Source: Marinomonas atlantica
GTDB taxonomy: Bacteria; Pseudomonadota; Gammaproteobacteria; Pseudomonadales; Marinomonadaceae
Direction of reading: 5' to 3'
Length of the DNA: 64,000 nucleotides
Assembly: GCF_001639725.1 (NCBI RefSeq)
Contig: NZ_LTAW01000002.1
Span: 124,001-188,000, forward strand
The notes under the pieces are model-generated. The model was not told the DNA's origin and searched no databases. It saw only the letters and a list, made by a program, of their open reading frames with translations. Position 1 is the first letter of the stretch. Each line of letters starts with the position of its first letter. The position numbers and the translations under genes were made by a program. Below, in pieces: positions 14,965-24,686 of this stretch.

Positions 14965-16998
14965 TTATACTTTGAAGCTGCCGACATGGTTTTGAAGAGC
15001 TTGGTAAAGCTCAGATATATTTTTTGACTGGTGGTTTATAGTGTTTGAAACCCCTTTTACAGCATCAGTTTGGTCTTTTAATGACACCAAACTTTCATTG
15101 ATATCGTTGGCCACTTGAGATTGTTCTTGGGTGGCCTGCGCCGTTTGAGCTGCCATGGTTTCCACTTTAGTGAAAGAAACATGCAGCAAGTCAAAAATAC
15201 TGATGACGTTGTCGAAATTTTCAGCAGTAATGAGTGCATTATCACAACTACTTTGAGTTGATTGAGACGATGCTTTTACGCTTCGTTTAAGTTGTGCAAT
15301 CATACTTTCGATTTCATTTGTACTGTCTTGGGTTCGTGTGGCTAAGGTGCGTACCTCATCGGCAACGACGGCAAAGCCTCGACCTTGCTCGCCAGCTCGA
15401 GCGGCTTCTATTGCTGCGTTAAGTGCTAATAGATTGGTTTGCTCTGCAATAGTACGAATGACTTCTAATACTGAGGATATGGACTCAGAATTTTTTTCTA
15501 ACTCGTCTGAATGGGACAGAGCTTGTTTGATTTCTTTTACGAGTGTTGATACCGCTTGCTGTGAGTCTTTAACAGCTTTAGTACCTTTTTCTGTCAATCG
15601 GTTCGAGTCGCTGGCTTCTTTCGATGCATTACTGGCAATGCTGGACATTTCTTGATTTGACATATTCATTTCATGACCTGCACTGACAATAAACTCTGAC
15701 GACGTTACTAAAGCATTGACGATGTCTTCGGTTTGGTCAGAAGCCGATTTTAATTGTGTCGTCATCGTACCTAAAGAGTGGGATTGCTTTGTTATATTGA
15801 TAATCATCTTTTGTAGACTCCCAACAAAGCCGTCAAATTCATTCGCTAAATCCCCCAATTCATCTTTGGAAGAAGACTGGATGCGTTGCGTAAGGTCGCC
15901 ATCACCTTCTGCAATTTCACGTATTCGATCACTAATGTGTTGAATATTACGAGTTAAACGAAGCGGTACAACATAGCCGAATATCAAAGCTGAAATGAAA
16001 GCGATGATAATGACAATGACAGCGATGAGCTGGAATTGAGCAATTTTTTCGTTGGTGCTTTGCTCCATTTTTCGAGAGTAGTTTTGAACTTTCTCGCCAG
16101 CGTTGTCTAATATATTACGTAACGCAATGAAGCTATTTTCGACGTCAGCAAACTCAGTAGAGTTGATCAATGACGTAGAGTTCTCATTATTAGCTAAGTA
16201 GTCGGAGCTGTTTTGATACCATTCATTGAATTTTGTATTGAAAGTCAGGTACTTATTAGATAATTCGGGTTCGTCTTTTAAGTAAATACGATACTCATTG
16301 AAGTGCTCGATGACTTGAGCAGCATTCGTATGAAAGTTTTTACTTGCTTCGCTATAGGATACAAGGCCATTTCGAGCGTGTTGGAAAGCTAAACGAGCTT
16401 GGTATAAATCACGGTCGGCGTTTAAGGCAGCTGAGATCGCTTCTAAATATCGCTCAAGCCTGGCTTGAGTAATGGTATCAACTGTACTACGTGTATGTTT
16501 TCTCAGAGTTTCACCGGCGTCGTCCAGCATAAGACGTAGATCTGAAAACTGTTGTTCAATGTTAAGAACTTCACCGGAGCGTTTCTTAAGTGAGGCGTTA
16601 GCAAAGTTTAGCGTATTACTTCGATCAATCCATTCCTGATAAAGTCGATCAAAATGGCTAAATGGCTCAACCAGCTCCTTGGGCTCATCTTTTAAATAGT
16701 TTCGATAAAGCTGAAAGCGATCAAAGACTTGTTGTGCATTTTCAGAAAAAGTGTCTTTATTTTGAGAGACAACCCCTTCACCAGTGATGAGTTTCTCCTG
16801 TGCTAGTCGAGCTTGGTAAAGATCTCTATCAGCATTTAGAACCTCTGATATGGCTTCGAAGTAATGCTCTGCTTGGGTTCTCATTGCATTTGATTGGAAG
16901 GAACTTATTAGCATCATAAACCCGAATAACCCTACTAGAATTAATGCTAAGCATACGATGGGGAGCATAACTTTTACTCGAATAGAATGTAGACGCAT
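14965..16998 (-). CDS. Methyl-accepting chemotaxis protein with duplicated sensor unit
   Basis: Chemoreceptor of 677 residues that signals through CheA/CheW. Order: membrane helix 1 (about 9-32), periplasmic helical sensor (33-325), helix 2 (about 328-350), HAMP, cytoplasmic coiled coil. The signalling tip [20 protein letters not shown] is intact, followed by [11 protein letters not shown]. The sensor consists of two clearly related halves: each has [19 protein letters not shown], then FxxNAxQVxxxFxxYRxYLKDEPE, then LRxxLDxAGE. This bimodular helical form resembles HBM-type sensors, which bind organic acids or quinate-like compounds in some relatives; the ligand here is unknown. Transcribed alone; its 3' flank carries a structured element. 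Confidence 0.92.
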   Translation of the reverse strand: MRLHSIRVKVMLPIVCLALILVGLFGFMMLISSFQSNAMRTQAEHYFEAISEVLNADRDLYQARLAQEKLITGEGVVSQNKDTFSENAQQVFDRFQLYRNYLKDEPKELVEPFSHFDRLYQEWIDRSNTLNFANASLKKRSGEVLNIEQQFSDLRLMLDDAGETLRKHTRSTVDTITQARLERYLEAISAALNADRDLYQARLAFQHARNGLVSYSEASKNFHTNAAQVIEHFNEYRIYLKDEPELSNKYLTFNTKFNEWYQNSSDYLANNENSTSLINSTEFADVENSFIALRNILDNAGEKVQNYSRKMEQSTNEKIAQFQLIAVIVIIIAFISALIFGYVVPLRLTRNIQHISDRIREIAEGDGDLTQRIQSSSKDELGDLANEFDGFVGSLQKMIINITKQSHSLGTMTTQLKSASDQTEDIVNALVTSSEFIVSAGHEMNMSNQEMSSIASNASKEASDSNRLTEKGTKAVKDSQQAVSTLVKEIKQALSHSDELEKNSESISSVLEVIRTIAEQTNLLALNAAIEAARAGEQGRGFAVVADEVRTLATRTQDSTNEIESMIAQLKRSVKASSQSTQSSCDNALITAENFDNVISIFDLLHVSFTKVETMAAQTAQATQEQSQVANDINESLVSLKDQTDAVKGVSNTINHQSKNISELYQALQNHVGSFKV

Positions 16999-17207
16999 GA
17001 TCAGATCCTTTGCTTGCGAGTGTTGATATAAAAGCTGGTTAAAACTTAGCTTAGAATAGGAATTCTAAGTGTGCAAAAAACATACAGTTGATTTGATCAA
17101 TTTCTTTGGATGTGTATCTTTTTCAGAAATCATAGCGTCTGAACTTTTAATCTTATAGGCTATAAATTGAGCAATATTCGAATGGAAAAATAATTTTGGA
17201 GGCGAAC

Positions 17208-17438
17208 ATGGAAACTCACGAACATTCGTTAAGTGCGTTGTTTGAACAGCTAGGATTAGATAGCTCAGAGCAGGGAATTGAAACTTTTATTTCTGAGAGT
17301 GATTCTATTCCAGAAGGCATGCTTCTTTGGGAAGCACCAATTTGGTCGGAGCCGCAAGCACAAATGCTTAAGCAAATGAAAGACGAAGATGCGGATTGGG
17401 CGACAGTAGTTGATGAACTTGATTTGATGATGCGTTAA
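17208..17438 (+). CDS. DUF2789 family protein
   Basis: Small acidic protein of 76 residues matching DUF2789 (PF10982): METHEHSLSALFEQLGL at the start, then IPEGMLLWEAPIWSEPQAQML and EDADWATVVDELDLMMR. Function is unknown. The ATG at 17208 follows TTGGAGG with ideal spacing; the TTG that overlaps this site is not the start. It lies alone between the divergent chemoreceptor and an SDR gene. No signal peptide or membrane helix is present. Confidence 0.9.
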   Translation: METHEHSLSALFEQLGLDSSEQGIETFISESDSIPEGMLLWEAPIWSEPQAQMLKQMKDEDADWATVVDELDLMMR

Positions 17439-17588
17439 CCCATATTAAAACTCAACATGTGTATTATTGTTTAACAACAGCATAAGTGGGAGGCATTTTT
17501 GAGTAATCCTGATACCAACTGTCTCCCCTTGATCTTCCCTTCATAGCCCCCAAATAAGTTGGATCAGTCACTACCAACGAGCAATATT

Positions 17589-18257
17589 ATGTCTGCCAAA
17601 AATGTCGTTATTACGGGGGCCAGCCGCGGTATCGGTTTGTCTTTTGCGTCTTTGTACCAGTCGCGAGGTTATCATGTATATGCTGTGTGCCGCACAGCCA
17701 GTAATGAACTTAAAGCATTGGGTGTTACCGTAATTGATGGCGTCGATGTCACACAAGAGTCGGGTATTACACACCTTGTTGAAGCCTTATATGGTGTTGA
17801 TATTGATTTGCTAATTAACAATGCAGGGATCTTAGCAAATGAAGTATTAGGAACCATTGATAAAGACTCTGTGCGACGTCAGTTTGAGACAAATGCTTTA
17901 GCTCCTTTAGTTGTGACTGAGGCTTTAATGGGACAGTTCAGTGCTCATGCGAAATTAGCATTGATCACCAGTCGTATGGGGTCTGTTACAGACAACACCA
18001 GTGGTAGCCGATACGGCTACCGTATGTCAAAGTCCGCGCTTAATATTGCGGGTATGTCTTTATCCCATGATTTGAAACCACATGGTGTCGCGGTGGCAAT
18101 TTTGCATCCTGGCTTAGTCGGTACACAAATGATTGGTGGCTGCGGTGATATTACACCCGATCAAGCTGCGGAGCGGTTGGCGCAACGTATTGAAGAGTTG
18201 ACACTTGAGAACTCGGGGACTTTTTGGCATTCCAACGGTGAAGTGTTACCTTGGTAA
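17589..18257 (+). CDS. SDR-family oxidoreductase
   Basis: Short-chain dehydrogenase/reductase of 222 residues, of the C-factor/YciK-like kind. The cofactor-binding TGASRGIG motif is at residues 9-16, NNAG occurs near residue 77, and the catalytic Ser (ITSRMGS) with YRMSK completes the triad. The substrate cannot be told from sequence; short SDRs of this group act on diverse carbonyl compounds with NAD(P)H. The ATG at 17589 puts the TGxxxGIG motif at the usual distance from the N-terminus; a frame extending to 17559 would add ten residues without a better ribosome binding site. gph follows about 65 bases downstream on the same strand. Confidence 0.88.
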   Translation: MSAKNVVITGASRGIGLSFASLYQSRGYHVYAVCRTASNELKALGVTVIDGVDVTQESGITHLVEALYGVDIDLLINNAGILANEVLGTIDKDSVRRQFETNALAPLVVTEALMGQFSAHAKLALITSRMGSVTDNTSGSRYGYRMSKSALNIAGMSLSHDLKPHGVAVAILHPGLVGTQMIGGCGDITPDQAAERLAQRIEELTLENSGTFWHSNGEVLPW

Positions 18258-18321
18258 ATACAACAAGAGGGGACCTTTTATCCCTTTTATCTGTAAGTGT
18301 ATTCAACCGTAGAGATCTGGC

Positions 18322-19017
18322 GTGATTATAGTAAATAAACAAGTATTGTTATTTGATTTGGATGGCACGCTGGTAGACAGTGCGCCGGATTTGGCTGCTG
18401 CGGTCAACCAAACGCTCATTCATTTTGATCGAGAGCCATTTCCTGAAACGACAGTTCGTAATTGGGTTGGTAACGGTGCATTGACGTTAATTTCCCGTGG
18501 TTTAAGCGGTGATAAAAATGTCGATCCTAGGTTGTCCCAAACATTAGTAGATGATGCATTGGCGGTTTTCTTAGACTTTTATGAGCAGTGCGTGTGTGAT
18601 AAGTCTAAGCTGTATCCGAATGTGAAAGACACTTTGTTAGCTCTTAAAGCACAAGGCTATCGTTTGGGTATTATTACCAATAAGCCGGAAAAGTTTGTTG
18701 CACCGATGTTAGATGGGTTGGGGTTAGCGGGGATCTTTGAACTGATTTTAGGCGGCGATTCGCTTGCAGAGCGAAAACCTCATCCGTTACCGCTTTTTAC
18801 TGCATGCAAATGGTTTGAGGTGTCGGCCGATCAATGTGTCATGATTGGCGACTCTAAAAACGATATTCTGGCTGCTAAAGCAGCAAAGATGGATAGCATT
18901 GGTCTAACCTACGGTTATAACTATGATGAAGATCTAGCCATACATCAACCTAATCATCTCTTTAGTGACTTTAATGAGTTGCTATCTGTTCTAAAAGATA
19001 TTCAAGAACCTGCTTAA
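18322..19017 (+). CDS. gph: Phosphoglycolate phosphatase, HAD family
   Basis: HAD hydrolase of 231 residues predicted to remove phosphate from 2-phosphoglycolate, a DNA-repair by-product. The nucleophile motif DLDGTLVDS spans residues 12-20 with Asp12 and Asp14. Motif II lies in ITNKPEKF and motif III/IV in ERKPHPLPL and MIGDSKNDILAAKAA. The WVGNGAxxLISRGL cap segment is typical of Gph. The start is GTG at 18322, giving the motif at the right distance. Other HAD sugar-phosphate phosphatases share this fold, but the cap sequence favours Gph. In some species gph sits beside rpe and trpE or ubiG; here it follows an SDR gene. Confidence 0.88.
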   Translation: MIIVNKQVLLFDLDGTLVDSAPDLAAAVNQTLIHFDREPFPETTVRNWVGNGALTLISRGLSGDKNVDPRLSQTLVDDALAVFLDFYEQCVCDKSKLYPNVKDTLLALKAQGYRLGIITNKPEKFVAPMLDGLGLAGIFELILGGDSLAERKPHPLPLFTACKWFEVSADQCVMIGDSKNDILAAKAAKMDSIGLTYGYNYDEDLAIHQPNHLFSDFNELLSVLKDIQEPA

Positions 19018-19030
19018 AAACGATCAAACG

Positions 19031-19061
19031 AAAAAAGCTTGGCTATCAGCCAAGCTTTTTT
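19031..19061. terminator. Bidirectional rho-independent terminator
   Basis: A perfect stem AAAAAAGCTTGGCT/AGCCAAGCTTTTTT with a 3-base loop lies between gph and the convergent oxidoreductase gene. The A- and T-runs at both ends let it act in both directions. Confidence 0.92.
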
Positions 19062-19080
19062 GAGAGCAATTAGCGAGCAG

Positions 19081-20583
19081 TTAGCTAAAATTTCTTGCCA
19101 GTGCTTCAGGGTAGTTACGATCACGTGCGAGCTGTTCCGCCAGCTCGGTAATTTCATCATGATTACACTGAGTCGTGACTGGGAAATAATGCTCATTGAG
19201 ATAATGCTGCGCCTGTTCCGAAGTAATCACACCTGTATCGAGTAAATCTTTCAAAATAGCGTCAGCTGTTGCCAATGCTGACGACGCTTTGACAATTTCG
19301 GCACGTGCATAACCTTGTTGATCAAATGATACATCTGCCGCGCGTAGATCTGGATCTTCTCCGGGAATTTGCTGAGCACCGAATAATGGTTGAGATGCGG
19401 TATTCGCGGATTTGAAGTCAGGAATAAATTGAGCAATATGCGCAATATTGCTAACTGTACGTTCTTTTACTAGGTGATCTGGCCATTGATTATCAATTTT
19501 CTTGATAAAATGTGGCGCTAATCTAGGCTGCGCACTTTGCTCACAACTGGTGACTAAGCCGTCTTCAAATAAAGTGATTGCTTGAGTCATACCGTGTAGT
19601 TGGAAGTATCCTCCTGGATATGGTGTTAATTGCGCCATACCTTGAGGTGTACCTCGTTGACCATGAAAAACCACTTCAGGCCAAAGACCTTGGCATTCAG
19701 GCCAATGTGTCACGAAAGACGCCTTAAACTCGACCATACGTTGTCGTTTGGCATCAATCATATCGTCTAGCTCGCCACTTTTGAATCCACATGCGTTTAC
19801 TACGTAATCGTATTCAGTCACTTGAACGTCTTGATCAGTACTCGCTGCAGAATTATAGGACGCCGGTTTTGTGGTGATTTGCCAACCGTTGCCAGTTGCG
19901 GCGCTGGGGCTGATGTCTACAACACTTGTAAGTGTTTGGACATGGCAGCTTGGTAGCCTTTCAATGGCTAGATTCGCAATGGCTGCCCAACGAAACGCAG
20001 ATAATCCGTACTCCTGAACCACGACCAAAGGAAATTTCAGGGTGTTTAAATTCACCTGCTTGGCAAACGCGACCAACCAATCTTCGTCACATTGTGCTTG
20101 TTCTGGTAGAGGTCTTTGGCCAATGGCTTCAATTTCTGCTCGGTTATACAAACGAAAGTAATCAGCTGGTTTGCCTAACACTTCGTTGCTGGCATCTTGA
20201 TCGACCAGTACTTGATACTGTGCGCGCAGTTTTTCCAAGCGAGGCAATAAGTCCAAAGGTTCACTTGGATCTGACGTTGGTACGGCCAAAACCGTTGGGC
20301 GTACATTGATGCTCTGCGCATAGACTTTTGTTGTGTCGATAGATTGTTGCAATAAGGTCAAGCACTGCTGATCTGAAATTTCACGGTAGAGATTACCGCC
20401 CGCATGTAAATGGCAAAATGGAGGGCCATTGACTAAGCTTGGACCTTTCTCGATTAGGGTTGTATCGATTCCCAGCTCGGCCAGACGTAATGCGATGGTC
20501 GAGCCAGCGACCCCTGCGCCAACAACAGCTACTTTTTTTGCTTTAGCTGCGCGCAAGTTTTCACCTGTAAGTGTTTGAGTCAT
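19081..20583 (-). CDS. FAD-dependent oxidoreductase (DAO-like)
   Basis: Flavoprotein of 500 residues. An N-terminal Rossmann motif VAVVGAGVAGSTIALRLAELG begins near residue 18 and is followed by the acidic ribose-binding segment TLIEKG. The central and C-terminal parts have the DAO-type second FAD segment (YDYVVNACGFKSGEL) and a GxYFQLHGMT-like strand. No membrane helix or iron-sulfur motif is seen. The family includes amino-acid oxidases and malate-quinone-type dehydrogenases; I cannot name a substrate. It stands alone, convergent with gph, and shares its terminator. The ATG at 20583 has a weak AAG-containing ribosome binding site; no better start is seen before the Rossmann motif. Confidence 0.8.
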   Translation of the reverse strand: MTQTLTGENLRAAKAKKVAVVGAGVAGSTIALRLAELGIDTTLIEKGPSLVNGPPFCHLHAGGNLYREISDQQCLTLLQQSIDTTKVYAQSINVRPTVLAVPTSDPSEPLDLLPRLEKLRAQYQVLVDQDASNEVLGKPADYFRLYNRAEIEAIGQRPLPEQAQCDEDWLVAFAKQVNLNTLKFPLVVVQEYGLSAFRWAAIANLAIERLPSCHVQTLTSVVDISPSAATGNGWQITTKPASYNSAASTDQDVQVTEYDYVVNACGFKSGELDDMIDAKRQRMVEFKASFVTHWPECQGLWPEVVFHGQRGTPQGMAQLTPYPGGYFQLHGMTQAITLFEDGLVTSCEQSAQPRLAPHFIKKIDNQWPDHLVKERTVSNIAHIAQFIPDFKSANTASQPLFGAQQIPGEDPDLRAADVSFDQQGYARAEIVKASSALATADAILKDLLDTGVITSEQAQHYLNEHYFPVTTQCNHDEITELAEQLARDRNYPEALARNFS

Positions 20584-20894
20584 TAACTTCGCTCATTCTG
20601 TAAAGGTTGAGTTATTTGGCGCCATTCTACGCGGCTAATGCTTGTTTTTATAGCAGCATGCCGTATGCATTTGCTGTAAAAAAGGCATTTACTTTTATCG
20701 TGCGAAGAGTGCAAATAAAGCTAACCTAAGTGCATCGATTTAAGGTCTATTTGCGTTACTGCAGATTACGCCATGGTTAGGCGTAAAGGTACGAAACAAG
20801 TCTAGAAATGGTTCATAAAAAAAAGCTAAGATTTCTGATTGTTAATCTAAGTTGCTCATAAGCACTTGTCACTTATTAGATAGAGAGAGTAGAC
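20584..20894. other. Divergent intergenic region, 311 bp
   Basis: This region lies between the FAD-dependent oxidoreductase and the Nudix gene and should contain both promoters. I see no gene, clear operator dyad, terminator or riboswitch in it. Confidence 0.35.
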
Positions 20895-21377
20895 GTGGAG
20901 CATCGTATTCGCGCCGCTGGAATATTGATTCAGCATGACGCTATTTTATTGCTTCGAATAGCGGATGAAACCGGTGAGTATTGGGTACCGCCAGGCGGTG
21001 GATTTGAGCCTGAGGACGTTACAAGCAAAGGTTGCCTCCGACGTGAATACTTCGAAGAAGCCGGCATTGAAGTCACAATTGGCGAGCTTATTTGTGTTCG
21101 TGAATTTTTAGAGTCTGGGACGAATCGCTATAATATCGAGCTTTACTACCATGTGACGAATTACACTGGGGAACCTCATTTAGAGAATTTAAAAGGCTTA
21201 AACGATGAGTCCGTTATCCAAGCGGTAGAATGGGTCCCATTTAGCGAGCTGCATCAACGTCGATCTTATCCAGATGACTTGCTATATCTAGTCGATAAGG
21301 TAGGACAAAAGGACTTCAGTCACCATATTGGGAGTTATATCCAAGGGCCTGATGAGACAATGAATCGTTTAATTTAG
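20895..21377 (+). CDS. Nudix hydrolase
   Basis: 160-residue Nudix-fold pyrophosphohydrolase. The Nudix box begins PPGGGFEPED and ends in the catalytic REYFEEAGIEV, so the metal-binding Glu residues are present. Compared with the canonical spacing there is one extra residue between the GGxxEP part and REYFEE. The family removes nucleoside diphosphate-linked moieties, for example from damaged nucleotides or NDP sugars; the substrate is not clear. The start is GTG at 20895 with AGAGAG upstream. It is followed by a convergent DUF2164 gene only about ten bases away, so the two share a 3' border. Confidence 0.87.
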   Translation: MEHRIRAAGILIQHDAILLLRIADETGEYWVPPGGGFEPEDVTSKGCLRREYFEEAGIEVTIGELICVREFLESGTNRYNIELYYHVTNYTGEPHLENLKGLNDESVIQAVEWVPFSELHQRRSYPDDLLYLVDKVGQKDFSHHIGSYIQGPDETMNRLI

Positions 21378-21387
21378 GCAGATTAAC

Positions 21388-21639
21388 TTATAAATAACCC
21401 TCCGGCTGCTCTAGTTCATGAATGAGGTAATTGGCTTCTTCCACTTTGTCATTTAACGCTTGCTGCGCGTCTTGTAACCCGCGATTATAAAAGTAGGGGC
21501 CAAGTTCTTTAGCCAAAAAATCGATCAGAAACTCTGCCTCAAAGGCACCGATGTCTTGGTCTAATTCATCGTCAAAATAACGTTTTACTTTATGCACCAT
21601 ATTGTCTTTTTGATCTTTTGAAAATTCGATGTCTTTCAT
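21388..21639 (-). CDS. DUF2164 family protein
   Basis: Small conserved protein of 83 residues matching DUF2164 (PF09932). Typical parts are the central RYFDDELDQDIGAFEAEFLIDFLAKELGP region and the YNRGLQDAQQAL motif, ending with IHELEQPEGYL. Function unknown. The ATG at 21639 is chosen because TAGGA stands at proper distance before it; an ATG ten codons upstream has no ribosome binding site. It is soluble and acidic. It faces the Nudix gene tail to tail. Confidence 0.9.
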   Translation of the reverse strand: MKDIEFSKDQKDNMVHKVKRYFDDELDQDIGAFEAEFLIDFLAKELGPYFYNRGLQDAQQALNDKVEEANYLIHELEQPEGYL

Positions 21640-21843
21640 TTCGTGTCCTACGTTTAATGTATTGCTCATGATTTATCGTGATTATATATCATACCGAAAC
21701 ACTTTCTTTACTGGTTCATTCAGTCGTTATGTCCTGATTTTAATGCCTGTGTCTGTTGAAAAAACCATAAGCAAGTCCCCAGTTGTGCTTGGATCAGCTA
21801 TCATTCGCTTATTAAAGAATAGGATGATCAGGCGACTTACACA

Positions 21844-23307
21844 GTGACCAATATAGAAAGTGAAAAGTGCTGCTGGGCGATGTGCCCCGAGTGCCAAGGC
21901 CGAGGCAAGCGTAGCCGACGGTTGCGTAAAAAAGTACGTTTACAATACCAAAAAGAGTTGGCTGCTTTCGAAGATAAAGGTGGTGAAGGCGAGGCGCCAG
22001 AGCGCCCCAAAGGGCACCCAGAAACATGCTGGAAGTGCCACGGCAGTGGTTTGCTTGCTAGTGAAAGTTTTTTGCCAGTGAATGAAGCGTATCCGCACGT
22101 GGCCATTATTGGTGGTGGGATTGGTGGTGTGGCGTTGGCGGTGGCGTGTTTGCACCGTGGTATCCCCTACACGCTGTATGAGCGTGACAGCAGTTTTGAT
22201 GCGCGCTCTCAAGGTTATGGGTTGACGCTTCAGCAAGCCAATAAAGAGATGGCAGGATTAGGAGTCACAGCATTGGCTGAAGGCGTTGTGTCGACAAAAC
22301 ACGTGGTTCATACTCCTGAGGGAAAGGTCGTTGGTGAATGGGGCATGCGAAAGTGGGTACACGAAGGCACTAAAACAGCGCCTAAGCGCACCAATATTCA
22401 TGTGGCGCGTCAATCGTTGCGACAAGCGTTGATTCAACAACTTGATCGCCAAAATAACGTGCAATGGAACCATCAATTAATGTCGTTTGAAAGGTCACCG
22501 GAAGGGCGTGTCGATCTGACGCTGAATGTGTCTGGTGAGGTAAAACACGCCAAAGCAGATTTAGTCGTCGGAGCCGATGGCATTCGCAGTATTGTGCGCG
22601 AGCAGATCATTGGGGAGGCGCAAACCCCATTACGTTACCTTGGCTGTATTGTGATTTTAGGCATTTGCGCTTTAGAGGCGCTTGATGATCTGCAAAGTGA
22701 TTTGTTAGATGCGGCGACGGTATTTCAGACCGCCAATGGAAATGAGCGAATCTACATCATGCCTTACAAAGCCAATTCCGTGATGTGGCAGTTAAGCTTT
22801 AGAATGAGTGAAAAAGAAGCGCTTCAGCTTAGTGGAAAAGGACCAGTGGCTTTAAAAGAAGAAGCGCGCCGTCGAACTCAATGGCATGATCCGATTCCAC
22901 AAATCTTATCTGCTACCGATGAAGCTTTGGTCTCCGGTTACCCTGTTTATGACCGAGAACTGTTAACGCCTGAGCACTTTTTTGAAGCACAGCAAGCGAC
23001 GCTTATTGGTGACGCAGCGCATCCGATGAGTCCCTTTAAAGGTCAAGGCGCGAACCAAGCGTTACTGGATGCGCTGGGGTTGGCGCGAGATATTTCTACT
23101 GGATGTTGGCCACTGTCTGCTTGGCGAGACAAGGGCATTCGAGAGGCGATCCTCACAGACTTTGAAGCGCAAATGTTGGCTCGCAGCTCAGTGAAAGTAC
23201 AAGACTCTGCCGCGGCGGCAGAATTTTTACATTCGGACATCGTATTGCAAAAAGTAGATGAGCCTCGTGGTCGTAGCTTAAACATTGTTAAACGAACAAC
23301 ATCTTAA
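21844..23307 (+). CDS. FAD-dependent monooxygenase with N-terminal CxxCxGxG module
   Basis: Protein of 487 residues made of two parts. Residues 1-75 hold two DnaJ-like cysteine motifs, CPECQGRG (Cys14, Cys17) and CWKCHGSG (Cys62, Cys65), which can bind one zinc ion. From residue 86 a class A flavoprotein monooxygenase (PHBH/UbiH-like) begins, with the GGGIGG dinucleotide motif at 90-95, the DG-type motif VVGADGIRSIVR, and IGDAAHPMSPFKGQGANQAL near the C-terminus. It should hydroxylate or oxidise a small aromatic or similar substrate using NAD(P)H and oxygen. The start is GTG at 21844, with AGGCG as a modest ribosome binding site; DUF924 follows directly. The role of the zinc-like module is unknown. 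Confidence 0.85.
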   Translation: MTNIESEKCCWAMCPECQGRGKRSRRLRKKVRLQYQKELAAFEDKGGEGEAPERPKGHPETCWKCHGSGLLASESFLPVNEAYPHVAIIGGGIGGVALAVACLHRGIPYTLYERDSSFDARSQGYGLTLQQANKEMAGLGVTALAEGVVSTKHVVHTPEGKVVGEWGMRKWVHEGTKTAPKRTNIHVARQSLRQALIQQLDRQNNVQWNHQLMSFERSPEGRVDLTLNVSGEVKHAKADLVVGADGIRSIVREQIIGEAQTPLRYLGCIVILGICALEALDDLQSDLLDAATVFQTANGNERIYIMPYKANSVMWQLSFRMSEKEALQLSGKGPVALKEEARRRTQWHDPIPQILSATDEALVSGYPVYDRELLTPEHFFEAQQATLIGDAAHPMSPFKGQGANQALLDALGLARDISTGCWPLSAWRDKGIREAILTDFEAQMLARSSVKVQDSAAAAEFLHSDIVLQKVDEPRGRSLNIVKRTTS

Positions 23308-23325
23308 ATGATGTGGGAGTACTCT

Positions 23326-23862
23326 ATGTATCAATCGGTTATCGACTTTTGGTTTTCCGAGCTTGAAGCGAAGCAATGGTGGCAAAAAGATGCGGCATTG
23401 GATGCAGCGATTAAGCATCGATTTGAAGCGCTTCATGTTCAAGCTAAGGCATGCGAATTGTTTGAGTGGCGCAGTACCGCATTAGGGAGCTTGGCGGAAA
23501 TCATTGTATTGGATCAGTTTTCTCGCAATATTTTCCGCGATAAGCCTGAGTCTTTTGCCAGTGATCCACTCGCGTTGGCGTTGGCACAGACGGCCATTAC
23601 AAAGGGCTTTGATCTTGAATTGCCCGAGACGCAACGAAGCTTTTTATATATGCCCTTTATGCACAGTGAATCCAAGCAGATTCATGAGCAAGCACTGGTA
23701 TTATTTACCGCACTTGGCAATGACAATAATTTAAAGTTTGAGCAGCAACATAAAGCCATTATCGATCGTTTTGGGCGTTACCCTCATCGCAATGAAATCT
23801 TAGGGCGTAACTCTAGCCAAGAAGAGCTGTCATTTTTACAGCAGCCAAATTCGAGCTTCTAA
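23326..23862 (+). CDS. DUF924 family protein
   Basis: Helical protein of 178 residues of the DUF924 (PF06041) family, whose fold resembles TPR-like repeats. Conserved parts are IDFWFSELEAKQWWQKD at the start, LAEIIVLDQFSRNIFRDKP, RSFLYMPFMHSE and KAIIDRFGRYPHRNEILGR. Function is not established. The ATG at 23326 follows GGGAG with eight bases of spacing; an ATG at 23308, directly after the flavoprotein stop, is less likely. The short distance to the flavoprotein gene suggests one transcript. Confidence 0.9.
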   Translation: MYQSVIDFWFSELEAKQWWQKDAALDAAIKHRFEALHVQAKACELFEWRSTALGSLAEIIVLDQFSRNIFRDKPESFASDPLALALAQTAITKGFDLELPETQRSFLYMPFMHSESKQIHEQALVLFTALGNDNNLKFEQQHKAIIDRFGRYPHRNEILGRNSSQEELSFLQQPNSSF

Positions 23863-23924
23863 CGCATTCTCTGTTAGACTGCCTTTTTGCCTAATTAGGC
23901 GGTCTCATAGATATAGGAATCCCA

Positions 23925-24143
23925 ATGAGCCATGCGCAACAGAACAACCCACTACATGGGTTAAGCCTAGAAAAAATTCTCACACGTTTGGTTGAGCAAT
24001 ACGGTTGGGAAGGTCTTTATAAAGAGGTCAATGTAAAGTGTTTTAGTAATGATCCATCGGTTAAGTCTTCGTTAAAATTTCTGCGCAAAACCCAGTGGGC
24101 AAGAGACAAGGTCGAAGCGTTGTATATCAATACATTTGCGTAG
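23925..24143 (+). CDS. VF530-family DNA-binding protein (DUF2132)
   Basis: Small basic protein of 72 residues. [21 protein letters not shown], then [21 protein letters not shown] and KVEALY are the hallmarks of the VF530 family (PF09905), whose structure suggests nucleic-acid binding. It has a good ribosome binding site (AGGAATCCC before ATG). It may be co-transcribed with DUF924 62 bases upstream. No enzymatic motif is present. Confidence 0.92.
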   Translation: MSHAQQNNPLHGLSLEKILTRLVEQYGWEGLYKEVNVKCFSNDPSVKSSLKFLRKTQWARDKVEALYINTFA

Positions 24144-24284
24144 GGACCATAGACGTCAAACTTGAACATTGATCAGTGCGCCTATATCAAGTGCGTCGAT
24201 ATCGGCTGGTCTTCGATGTTAATGAGTGTATTGGCGTCATTTTCCTTATTTTTGAGCTAATTCGTACGTTATCAATCTATAGCA

Positions 24285-24686
24285 TTATTCTTCAAATATA
24301 GGCGTTGGCTTTTTATGCTCATCGATTGCGACAAAATTAAAATGGCCCGTAATGGCTTTTTCGCGCTTATCGCTATAGAGCTCTTCTAAGAAGATATTGA
24401 CCTCGACTTTCAAAGAAGTGCGGCCAACTTTTACGACACGGGCGACAAGCTCGACTAAAATTCCGGATGGGATAGGGCGTTTGAAATCCACTTGCCCTGT
24501 CGAAATCGTAACCACTTGTTTGCGGGCAAAGCGTGTTGCGGCAATGTAAGCCACTTCGTCCATCCACTTGAGTGCTTCACCACCAAAGAGCGTGTCATAG
24601 TGGTTTGTGGTACTTGGGAAGACCATTTTAGCGACCCGCGTTTCAGATATTTCTTCGCGCTTTTGAATTAAAAGAGTGTTCATCAT
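24285..24686 (-). CDS. Acyl-CoA thioesterase, hotdog fold (YciA-like)
   Basis: Hotdog-fold thioesterase of 133 residues that should cleave acyl-CoA to free acid and CoA. Typical segments are ETRVAKMVFPSTTNHYDTLFGGEALKWMDEVAYIAA and VDFKRPIPSGILVELVARV, then SLKVEVNI. The N-terminal region carries the conserved Asn-His and Asp residues around FPSTTNHYDT. The preferred start is ATG at 24686 (or 24683 two codons away in the same MMN start). Its start codon overlaps that of the divergent DUF3080 gene, so the regulatory signals of each lie inside the other. Confidence 0.88.
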   Translation of the reverse strand: MMNTLLIQKREEISETRVAKMVFPSTTNHYDTLFGGEALKWMDEVAYIAATRFARKQVVTISTGQVDFKRPIPSGILVELVARVVKVGRTSLKVEVNIFLEELYSDKREKAITGHFNFVAIDEHKKPTPIFEE

